DNA of 64,000 nucleotides from assembly GCF_003721245.1 (NCBI RefSeq), contig NZ_RIZG01000006.1, positions 160,959-224,958 of the forward strand, written 5' to 3'. A program made the translations under genes and the position numbers. This document shows, piece by piece, positions 37,721-45,041 of the stretch (positions are counted from its first letter, which is position 1; every line of letters begins with the position of its first letter). The notes beneath the pieces were generated by a model. That model did no database searches, was not told the origin of the DNA, and saw nothing but the letters and a program-made list of their open reading frames with translations. This DNA comes from Marinomonas hwangdonensis (GTDB taxonomy: Bacteria > Pseudomonadota > Gammaproteobacteria > Pseudomonadales > Marinomonadaceae).

Positions 37721-37869
37721 AGCTCCTAAAAACAGCCGAAAAATCGCGAAATCAAGTCACAAAGACCATGCATTTACTATGCCGATTGAGTATGCTGGAA
37801 ACCACTTTGAAAAGCATCCTTGTTCAGCAAGTATGACACTACAGCCCTTTTTAATGCGAGACTTTCATT

Positions 37870-39501
37870 ATGACCCATAATCAAGAATGGTGGCGCGGTG
37901 CGGTAATTTATCAGGTTTACCCTCGCAGTTTTTTCGACTCCAACAAAGATGGCATTGGTGATCTTCCCGGCGTCACCGCAAAAATGGATTATATCGCTTC
38001 GTTGGGTGTGGATGCTATTTGGCTATCGCCTTTTTTCACCTCCCCCATGAAAGATTTTGGTTATGATGTCAGTGATTACTGCGGTGTCGATCCTATCTTT
38101 GGCACCTTAGACGATTTCGATCAGCTCATAGAATCCGCTCACCAGCACGGATTAAAAGTCATGATCGACCAAGTCTTGAACCACAGCTCTGACCAGCATC
38201 CTTGGTTTATCGAGTCGCGCAACAGTCATGATAACGCCAAAGCCGATTGGTATATTTGGGCCGATGCTCAACCAGACGGTACGGTTCCAAACAACTGGTT
38301 ATCCGTTTTTGGTGGCCCAGCTTGGCGATGGGATAGTCGACGTAAACAGTACTATTTGCACAACTTTCTAGACAGCCAACCCGATCTAAACTTTCATAAT
38401 CCGGATGTTGTGGACGCCTTACTTGATACCGTAGAATTTTGGCTCAAACGCGGTGTTGATGGTTTTCGCTTAGACACAGCCAACTATTACTATCATGATG
38501 TAGAACTGAGAAATAACCCACCAAAAGAAGAAGTCGTCGAAGGAAGTATTGGGGTAAGGCTCGATAACCCTTATGCCTACCAGCTGCATGTATATGATAA
38601 ATCCAGACCTGAAAATATTGCTTTTCTCAAACGCTTACGCACCTTATTAGATCAATACCCAGAAACCACGACCGTTGGCGAAGTTGGCTGCGATTTCTCA
38701 TTAGAAACCATGGCCGCCTACACCCAAGGCAAAGACAAATTGCACATGTGCTACTCTTTCGACTTATTAACTCATGATAATTCGATGAATCATATACGCA
38801 ACACCATGGAAACCATTGAAGCAGGGTTAGGCGATGGCTGGCCATGCTGGTCGATTGGTAATCACGATGTAGAGCGTGTGGCAACACGGTGGGGAAACAA
38901 CCAAGACGCCATCAACAAAAGCAAAGCTTACATGGCAATGCTGTTGTCCTTACGAGGCAGCGTCTGCTTATACCAAGGCGAGGAGTTGGGTTTACCGGAA
39001 GCCGAATTAGCTTTCGAACAGCTCGTGGATCCATTTGGTATTAATTTTTGGCCTGAATTCAAAGGCAGAGACGGCTGTAGAACCCCACTACCATGGCAAG
39101 ATGACGAGTTAGGTGGCTTCACCCAATCCACACAACCCTGGTTACCGATATCCACCGCACAACGTCCACTGGCGGTGAGCGAACAGGAAAAGGACCCTCA
39201 ATCTATCCTGCATGCTTACCAAGACTTTTTACAGTTAAGACGCCAATATCCAGAGCTACGTCATGGAGACATAGCATTTTTATATCATGACGAGACCACG
39301 CTGACGTTTACACGCCATAGTGAAAATAAACACCTTTACGTGGCGATCAATACCTCTGATCAAGAAAAGACATTACCTGTCGATTTGTCGCTTTCGCCAA
39401 TCGTTTTACCGCAGGCACTGAACGCAGGTCACATGAAGACAGGCTGCGTTATATTACCTGCCTATGGGATCTTTCTGGCAACTGTAATGCAAACGCCTTA
39501 A
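37870..39501 (+). CDS. Alpha-glucosidase, GH13 (Halomonas HaG-like)
   Basis: 543 residues, cytoplasmic (no signal peptide). GH13 motifs: DQVLNHSS, GFRLDTAN (nucleophile Asp202), VGEVG (acid/base Glu271) and GNHDVER (Asp333). These numbers equal those reported for the Halomonas sp. H11 alpha-glucosidase HaG; Thr203, Gly228 and Phe297, described there as shaping disaccharide preference, are also present. It therefore probably splits maltose, sucrose or related short alpha-glucosides. No binding-protein transporter or PTS gene is adjacent; the divergent MFS gene may supply substrate. Confidence 0.9.
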   Translation: MTHNQEWWRGAVIYQVYPRSFFDSNKDGIGDLPGVTAKMDYIASLGVDAIWLSPFFTSPMKDFGYDVSDYCGVDPIFGTLDDFDQLIESAHQHGLKVMIDQVLNHSSDQHPWFIESRNSHDNAKADWYIWADAQPDGTVPNNWLSVFGGPAWRWDSRRKQYYLHNFLDSQPDLNFHNPDVVDALLDTVEFWLKRGVDGFRLDTANYYYHDVELRNNPPKEEVVEGSIGVRLDNPYAYQLHVYDKSRPENIAFLKRLRTLLDQYPETTTVGEVGCDFSLETMAAYTQGKDKLHMCYSFDLLTHDNSMNHIRNTMETIEAGLGDGWPCWSIGNHDVERVATRWGNNQDAINKSKAYMAMLLSLRGSVCLYQGEELGLPEAELAFEQLVDPFGINFWPEFKGRDGCRTPLPWQDDELGGFTQSTQPWLPISTAQRPLAVSEQEKDPQSILHAYQDFLQLRRQYPELRHGDIAFLYHDETTLTFTRHSENKHLYVAINTSDQEKTLPVDLSLSPIVLPQALNAGHMKTGCVILPAYGIFLATVMQTP

Positions 39502-39537
39502 TGTCTCTCTTTTAGAAATGCACATAAGAGTAACGCA

Positions 39538-39578
39538 TAAAAAAGCCCCTTTCTTCATCATGAGGAAAAGGGCTTTAA
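39538..39578. terminator. Bidirectional terminator between the glucosidase and AI-2E genes
   Basis: AAAGCCC..TTTC and GAAAAGGGCTTT pair with one mismatch; T6 follows on the minus strand and AAAA on the plus strand. Best read as terminator of the minus-strand permease gene, usable for the glucosidase. Confidence 0.8.
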
Positions 39579-39605
39579 AAGTGATGATCTCTCATCCAAT
39601 AGCCG

Positions 39606-40664
39606 TTAAGCGAAGTGTTCTCGGTCTGGCCAGGCTGTGATGATAGCCTTGACTAAGGTCGCCAAAGGGATCGCAAAGAATATGCCCCAAAAGCCCCATA
39701 TCCCACCAAAGAACAAAACCGCTATGATAATAGCGAGAGGATGTAAATTAACCGCTTCAGAAAACAGTAAAGGCACCAACACATTACCGTCAAGTGCTTG
39801 AATAATTAAATAGGCTACAACAACATAAATAAACTGACTGTCGGTACCAAACTGATAAAACGCCACAATCACAACAGGCACGGTGACCGCTGCGGCACCT
39901 ATATAAGGAATTAACACAGATAGACCAACTAGAAGAGCAAGAAGCTCTGCGTATTTCAAACCAAATATCAAAAACACGACGTAAGTGACCGCCCCTACCA
40001 ACAACATTTCGATGAACTTACCACGAATATAATTGGCAATTTGATCATTCATCTCGTGTGCAATATTACGCATCATACGACGTTCTTTTGGTAACCATGA
40101 GGTCATGTATTCAAGAACCTTCTTCTGATCTTTCAAAAGAAAAAACATCACTAAGGGCACCAACACCAAGTAAATCATTAATGAAAATAAAGACGGAATA
40201 CTTGATAGAGAGAAAGAGACGAGCCACTGACCTAAATGTGTCGACTCATTTGCTAACGAATTAATCACTTCATTTATGGCCGCTTCATTAACAAAATCAC
40301 TGTGCCCTTCGGCAAACGCTTGAATGGCGTCACGTATATCCGTAAACATGCGAGGGGCATCTTGTACTAGACGTACCGCCTGTCGCCAAATGATGGGCAC
40401 CATCATACCAACAAACACAGTACAGGCGGCTAGGAAGGCAAAAAAGACAACAAAAACAGATAAGGTATGACCCATACCCATTTTTTTCAATCTATCAACC
40501 ATCCCCTGCAATAAAAACGCAAGCACTATAGCGATCAACACCGGCGCTAAAATCCCTCCCCAGAAAGCGATAGCACACAAGGTAGCAATCATTAGAAGTA
40601 GAAAAACAACCACTTCTTCATTGGAAAAGTACCGTTTTATCAAGGTATCGACAATTTTAAACAT
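39606..40664 (-). CDS. AI-2E family transporter (PerM-like)
   Basis: 352 residues with eight hydrophobic segments, typical of the AI-2E/PerM family. Family stretches: GKFIEMLLVGAVTYVVFLIFGLKYAELLALLVGLSVLIPYIGAA and FFGGIWGFWGIFFAIPLATL near the end. Family members move AI-2 or ions (Na+/H+) or are orphans. It follows the TusA-like gene by 12 bp, the same pairing as PA1006-PA1007 in Pseudomonas aeruginosa. Confidence 0.88.
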   Translation of the reverse strand: MFKIVDTLIKRYFSNEEVVVFLLLMIATLCAIAFWGGILAPVLIAIVLAFLLQGMVDRLKKMGMGHTLSVFVVFFAFLAACTVFVGMMVPIIWRQAVRLVQDAPRMFTDIRDAIQAFAEGHSDFVNEAAINEVINSLANESTHLGQWLVSFSLSSIPSLFSLMIYLVLVPLVMFFLLKDQKKVLEYMTSWLPKERRMMRNIAHEMNDQIANYIRGKFIEMLLVGAVTYVVFLIFGLKYAELLALLVGLSVLIPYIGAAAVTVPVVIVAFYQFGTDSQFIYVVVAYLIIQALDGNVLVPLLFSEAVNLHPLAIIIAVLFFGGIWGFWGIFFAIPLATLVKAIITAWPDREHFA

Positions 40665-40676
40665 GGTGCATCCGTG

Positions 40677-40919
40677 TTAAATTTTTTGAATAACGAAAGT
40701 ATAAATATCATTGTCTTCAGATGTCGACAACAAGCTAAAACCGACTAAATGCACATAATGGGGAATGTCTTTCAGTGAGCCTGAATCGCTGGCCTTCACA
40801 CAAAGGCACTGGCCCGACGTCATTTTACTTAACGCCATCTTAGCTTTGAGGAGTGGCATGGGGCAACGATCTTCTCTTGCATCCAAGATTACGTCATACT
40901 TAGTGTCTGATTCGTGCAT
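40677..40919 (-). CDS. TusA-family sulfur carrier protein
   Basis: 80 residues with the CPxP motif (DRCPMPLLKAK, Cys19) that carries persulfide in TusA-like proteins. The set M48 protease - this gene - AI-2E permease matches PA1005-1007, and PA1006 is reported to affect molybdenum homeostasis and nitrate respiration. Here moaCDE are 3 kb away, which fits but does not prove that link. It is divergent from the M48 gene with 56 bp between. Confidence 0.9.
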   Translation of the reverse strand: MHESDTKYDVILDAREDRCPMPLLKAKMALSKMTSGQCLCVKASDSGSLKDIPHYVHLVGFSLLSTSEDNDIYTFVIQKI

Positions 40920-40975
40920 TTGTCATATATCCGACCATGTTATTATTTAATCAAGTAGAAAGCTGCCGCCATATT

Positions 40976-42400
40976 ATGAGACTATTTTCAAACGTTACAA
41001 CCAGCTTCTTCATTTTAACGATTGTTTTTGCCTGTATTTTTTCCAATGCAAGCCGTGCAAACATTCCAGACCTAGAAGCCAATAAAGACGAAAGAGCGCT
41101 ATCAAATCCGTCTTATGTGCTTGGACAGCATTGGTTTAGAAAACTCAACGGTAGTCGTGCGCTTATTGAGTTTCCCCCCGCCTACGACTATTTAAAAAAC
41201 GCCTTATCTCATTTGCTTCCACAAACAAATCTATACAACACCAAAGTGGAAATGACCTTACTCAACAGTACACAGAGCAACGCCTTTGTAATTCCAGGAA
41301 ACCATCTTTTTATTTATTCAGACATTTTAGAGATGATCAACGATGAAGAGATGTTTTATGGCTTATTAGCTCATGAGATTGCTCACCTAGACCTTCGACA
41401 CTACGAGCGCCAGAGCCAACACTCGGGTGAAGAGTTACAAAAAGCTTTGCTGTTGCTTGGTGCAGGCATTGCTGCGGCCTTAGCGGGAGCAGATTCAGAC
41501 ACAACGACGGCACTTTGGTTGGGAGGCATCGCCAACCAAGCTGAAAACAGACTTACTTACAGTCGAGCGCAAGAACAAGAAGCCGATCGACGTGGCCGAG
41601 AACTGCTAGTGGATGCCAGGTTGTCGCCTGAAGGAATGACAAAACTTTTCCGCGCTTTTTTTCAACGTGCCCTAGGACGACCCAAACTCGAATTTTTGTC
41701 CACTCACCCATCCCCAGACACGCGTTTGTCCGATTCCTTTAGCACCGAACCCAAAGACACTCTGTTACAATCACGCCCAGACACCGACTTTGAGTTTTTC
41801 CGAGCCAGTGTACTGGCCTATCGAGCGGGACTGGAAGAGCACCCCCTTGCTTATTTAGATCAAGTAATACCTCACTCTGATGCCAAAAATTTTGCCAAGG
41901 GCCTGTTTTCGTACATCACACAATCGCCACATCAAGCCCTTATGTATCTCGCTGACGTTGACAAGCCCAACACCTTTACTGTGTATCTTCAAAGCTTGAG
42001 CTATGAGGCTTCGGGACAGCGAGACAAGGCGCTCGACATCATCCGTAGCCAATTAGAACTCAATCCAAACAACCTACTTTTCTCGTTGCCCTATGCACAA
42101 ATAACCAACGCCCTCCCTCTTAGAGGCGCTTCTATTTTTGACGAATCTTACTATCTCTACGAAAAACGCCTTATTTGGCGTTCCAAAATCCACTATTTCA
42201 AAGCCAATAACAACACTGCTATGACGCTTAACTACAGGGCGCAGCTGGACTTTAGTCAGGGTAAAGACACAACCGCACAACACCTAATCAAACGGGCTGA
42301 AAACAACGCAAGCCTTGATGAACAGACGCTCATAGAAAACACCAAACGATACTTTGACCTCATTAAAGAGGTGGAAAAAAAACAAGGCTTGGCGCCATAA
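40976..42400 (+). CDS. M48 metalloprotease with TPR region, BepA-like
   Basis: 474 residues from the ATG at 40976, chosen because it gives a clean signal peptide (MRLFSNVTTSFFILTIVFAC, cleavage near Ala28); a start 39 bases earlier would hide it. HEIAH (133-137) and the downstream Glu200 in QEQEADRRGRELL form the zinc site. The second half (after 300) is helical and TPR-like (FTVYLQSLSYEASGQRDKAL). E. coli BepA clears misfolded LptD and BamA in the periplasm; a similar outer-membrane quality role is inferred. Confidence 0.9.
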   Translation: MRLFSNVTTSFFILTIVFACIFSNASRANIPDLEANKDERALSNPSYVLGQHWFRKLNGSRALIEFPPAYDYLKNALSHLLPQTNLYNTKVEMTLLNSTQSNAFVIPGNHLFIYSDILEMINDEEMFYGLLAHEIAHLDLRHYERQSQHSGEELQKALLLLGAGIAAALAGADSDTTTALWLGGIANQAENRLTYSRAQEQEADRRGRELLVDARLSPEGMTKLFRAFFQRALGRPKLEFLSTHPSPDTRLSDSFSTEPKDTLLQSRPDTDFEFFRASVLAYRAGLEEHPLAYLDQVIPHSDAKNFAKGLFSYITQSPHQALMYLADVDKPNTFTVYLQSLSYEASGQRDKALDIIRSQLELNPNNLLFSLPYAQITNALPLRGASIFDESYYLYEKRLIWRSKIHYFKANNNTAMTLNYRAQLDFSQGKDTTAQHLIKRAENNASLDEQTLIENTKRYFDLIKEVEKKQGLAP

Positions 42401-42424
42401 GTCTATACACAATCTTTTTACCTG

Positions 42425-42446
42425 CTTGGTCCGATTTTTTACCAAG
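42425..42446. repeat. Inverted repeat just upstream of the recombinase gene
   Basis: CTTGGT (42425-42430) and ACCAAG (42441-42446) with a 10-base, T-rich centre, 37 bp before the ATG. Could be a terminator-like remnant of the M48 gene or a recombinase/regulator site. Confidence 0.3.
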
Positions 42447-42483
42447 TGACTTTTACCTGTTGATTGCATTGGGAAAGAAACAT

Positions 42484-43731
42484 ATGTCGCCGCTGGCTTT
42501 AATCGATAACCTTGAACACTTACCCAACCCCTATACGCAATTTGAAGGGATTGCTGCGCATCTTCAAAAAAATACAGCGCAATTGAACGATCCAGAGTAT
42601 CGACGTGATTTGCAACTGGCTTTATGCTTCATCTACAGCTATAACGGCTCGCAAGCTACCTTTAACTCTTATCGCAGAGAAGTCGAAAGACTGTTGCTTT
42701 GGTCATGGAACGTTTCACACTGCCCAACATCACAGTTACGGCGCGATCAAATAGAAGAGTTTATTCATTTTTGTATTGAGCCACCTGAAAGCTGGATTGG
42801 CACAAAAAATGTTGCGCGCTTTAAACTCTTTATGGGCGAAAGAGTCGCCAATAAAGAATGGCGACCTTTTGTTGCCCATGTCAGTAAATTGGAGTTCAAA
42901 AACGGCGACGTCGCGAATGTGAAACAGCACTCTTTGTCCCAAGCGGCCATCCGCGCCACTTTTTCAATTTTATCGTCCTATTATGGTTTTTTAATGCAAG
43001 AGGAGGCCATTCAACAAAATCCAGTGGCTTTAATTCGGCAAAAAAGTAAATTCGTCAAAAAAGAAATTACTCGAACGCAAGTGAGACGTATCTCTAACTT
43101 GCAGTGGGATTATGTCATCGAAACCGCAGAAATGCTGGCACAAGAAGATCCAGCCACCCACGAACGCACCCTGTTTATCATGAATGCCCTACTTGGTATG
43201 TATTTACGTATCTCTGAATTGGTGGCCGACGAACGCTCTGCGCCAGTGATGGGCGATTTTATAAAAGATGCCGATGGGCATTGGTGGTTTAAAGTGCTTT
43301 CTAAAGGCAACAAAGAACGCCTTGTCGCCGTATCAGATGACATGCTCAATGCGCTCATCCGCTATCGCCGTTTTAGAGATCTCCCTATGCTGCCCACCAT
43401 CGCAGAAAACACACCGCTGGTACCAAAGAACCGAGGGCAAGGTGCAATGACCAGTTCACGCCAAGTTCGAAACATTGTGCAATTTTGTTTCGATAGGGCT
43501 TACGAGCGCATGTGCGAAGATGGCATGAGCGCGGATGCGGACGATTTACGCGTCGCAACGGTGCATTGGCTTCGCCACACCGGCATTTCAGAAGATGTAA
43601 AAACTCGACCCAAAGAACACGTCAGAGAAGATGCAGGGCACGCTAGCATGGCCACCACCGATAAATACATAGACACTGAATACCGAGAGCGTCACGCCAG
43701 TGGCCGCAAAAAAACGCTGCGCCCTCATTAA
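42484..43731 (+). CDS. Solitary tyrosine recombinase/integrase
   Basis: 415 residues from the ATG at 42484 (an in-frame TTG adds eight). The N-terminal part (about 40-190) is a SAM-like core-binding domain; the catalytic domain follows. Active-site residues all present: Arg242 (YLRISELV), Lys274 (SKGNKERL), His361-x-x-Arg364 (HWLRHTG), His386 (AGHASMATT), Tyr395. It ends KKTLRPH. Unlike prophage integrases no tRNA, excisionase, phage or conjugation gene is near; flanks are a protease gene and moaE. Similar ~410-residue lone recombinases occur in Pseudomonas chromosomes. The target site is unknown. Confidence 0.88.
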   Translation: MSPLALIDNLEHLPNPYTQFEGIAAHLQKNTAQLNDPEYRRDLQLALCFIYSYNGSQATFNSYRREVERLLLWSWNVSHCPTSQLRRDQIEEFIHFCIEPPESWIGTKNVARFKLFMGERVANKEWRPFVAHVSKLEFKNGDVANVKQHSLSQAAIRATFSILSSYYGFLMQEEAIQQNPVALIRQKSKFVKKEITRTQVRRISNLQWDYVIETAEMLAQEDPATHERTLFIMNALLGMYLRISELVADERSAPVMGDFIKDADGHWWFKVLSKGNKERLVAVSDDMLNALIRYRRFRDLPMLPTIAENTPLVPKNRGQGAMTSSRQVRNIVQFCFDRAYERMCEDGMSADADDLRVATVHWLRHTGISEDVKTRPKEHVREDAGHASMATTDKYIDTEYRERHASGRKKTLRPH

Positions 43732-43746
43732 AAGTGCACAGCGGCG

Positions 43747-44196
43747 CTATTCTGACCAGCGCTCTAGGCTTTTATCATCATTACTATTGGCGGCAACCCA
43801 TTGGCTGTCAGTACCATGAGACTCTTTTTTCCAAAACGCGGCACGGCTTTTTAGGTAGTCCATAATATAATCGCACGCTTGAAAAGCCTCAGCGCGGTGA
43901 GCAGCACTCACACCGACAAACACAATCTGATCATCCACAGACAACCGCCCCACCCGGTGCACAACGCACACATCCAACAAGGGCCAACGCAGCTTGGCTT
44001 TATCGACGATGGTCTGTAGATTTCGCTCCGTCATGCCAGGGTAATGCTCTAATTCAAAGCGACACTCGGCTTCAGGTTGATCCGTAAACTGACGGACCAG
44101 ACCGACAAACATCACCACGGCACCGGTTTTATTGCGTTGCAGTAAGCGTTTGTATAAGGCATCAACGTGAAAATCTTCGTGCTGAACTTGAATCAT
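43747..44196 (-). CDS. moaE: Molybdopterin synthase catalytic subunit
   Basis: 149 residues. MoaE adds two sulfurs from MoaD to precursor Z (cyclic pyranopterin monophosphate). Typical segments: GAVVMFVGLVR, LEHYPGMTE, HRVGRL, and SRAAFWKKESH with the catalytic lysines. Directly abuts moaD. Last gene of moaC-moaD-moaE. Confidence 0.94.
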   Translation of the reverse strand: MIQVQHEDFHVDALYKRLLQRNKTGAVVMFVGLVRQFTDQPEAECRFELEHYPGMTERNLQTIVDKAKLRWPLLDVCVVHRVGRLSVDDQIVFVGVSAAHRAEAFQACDYIMDYLKSRAAFWKKESHGTDSQWVAANSNDDKSLERWSE

Positions 44197-44451
44197 TTAT
44201 CCCCCCGTTACTGGTGGAAAAAAAGCCACTTCGAGAGCCGTCTCTGGCACCCAATCCGTATCTCGTGTGAACTCAAAATCCACCGATGATTGAATGCCAC
44301 TGGCAAGCAAGGCGTCACCGTGAGCAAGATCACTGGCTAATTGCTGTTTGATTTGAGTAATGGTCAAAGGCAAGTCAAGCTCAACATGATGCTCGCTTTT
44401 CCCCATGGCTTCTTTAAGAGAAGCAAAAAACACCACTTTAACTCTAGGCAT
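44197..44451 (-). CDS. moaD: Molybdopterin synthase sulfur carrier subunit
   Basis: 84 residues from the ATG at 44451, with GGAG 8 bases upstream; a GTG 18 bases earlier was rejected. Ubiquitin-like fold, starts [14 protein letters not shown] and ends PVTGG, the Gly-Gly tail that becomes thiocarboxylated. Overlaps the moaC stop by 8 bp and abuts moaE. Confidence 0.94.
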   Translation of the reverse strand: MPRVKVVFFASLKEAMGKSEHHVELDLPLTITQIKQQLASDLAHGDALLASGIQSSVDFEFTRDTDWVPETALEVAFFPPVTGG

Positions 44452-44926
44452 CTTGTTGACTCCAATCACCGCTTTTACCGCCTTTTTTCTCCAACAATGA
44501 CACTTGCTGAATCACAATGCCTTTATCAACCGCTTTACACATATCATACAGGGTCAAGGCGGCAATGCTTGCACCAGTCAGCGCCTCCATCTCAACACCG
44601 GTTTTCCCCGTTAAGGCGCAGGTGCAGAGGACTTCTAATTCACACTCACTGATCACATTAATGTCCACCGTTACCTTGGTTAACATCAATGGATGGCACA
44701 AAGGAATAAGATCGGAGGTTTTTTTAGCCGCCTGTATTCCCGCTATTCGAGCGGTTGCCAAGACATCACCTTTGGGCAAACCGCCTTCCATTACTTTATT
44801 CAGCGTAGACGCTTGCATCAATAAAATAGCGCGAGCCGTGGCAGTACGCTTGGTTTGCGCTTTGTCAGAAACATCCACCATATGGGCATGCCCCCGACTG
44901 TCTAAATGGGTCAGCTTTTCATTCAT
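44444..44926 (-). CDS. moaC: Cyclic pyranopterin monophosphate synthase
   Basis: 160 residues. MoaC works with MoaA to make cPMP. Motifs [14 protein letters not shown] and [28 protein letters not shown] are strictly typical. MoaA is not in the window. Overlap with moaD by 8 bp indicates coupled translation. Confidence 0.95.
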   Translation of the reverse strand: MNEKLTHLDSRGHAHMVDVSDKAQTKRTATARAILLMQASTLNKVMEGGLPKGDVLATARIAGIQAAKKTSDLIPLCHPLMLTKVTVDINVISECELEVLCTCALTGKTGVEMEALTGASIAALTLYDMCKAVDKGIVIQQVSLLEKKGGKSGDWSQQDA

Positions 44927-44954
44927 AAACTTTTAACTCTTCTGCTTAAATCGA

Positions 44955-45041
44955 CTATTTCTTATCTTTCTTGGGCCACCAGAACCAAAAAACAACAAAA
45001 AGAATTAACATTAAACCAATTACATTAATCAGAATGCTCAT
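44955..45041 (-). CDS. 28-residue membrane micro-protein coupled to copA
   Basis: An ORF too short for usual gene calls. The ATG (45041) overlaps the copA stop as ATGA and GGAGG lies 7 bases upstream, so translation looks coupled to copA. The product has one membrane span (about residues 4-22: LINVIGLMLILFVVFWFWW), then PKKDKK. The basic tail after a Trp-rich edge suggests a cytoplasmic C-terminus. It recalls the ccoI-ccoS pair, where a short membrane protein follows a copper ATPase, but the sequence does not match CcoS. Function unknown; I infer a partner of the ATPase. Confidence 0.6.
   Translation of the reverse strand: MSILINVIGLMLILFVVFWFWWPKKDKK

Noticed and set aside
42484..43731. Prophage or integrative element around the recombinase
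   Set aside because: Neighbouring genes are all housekeeping; no phage structural, excision or conjugation gene and no tRNA target nearby.
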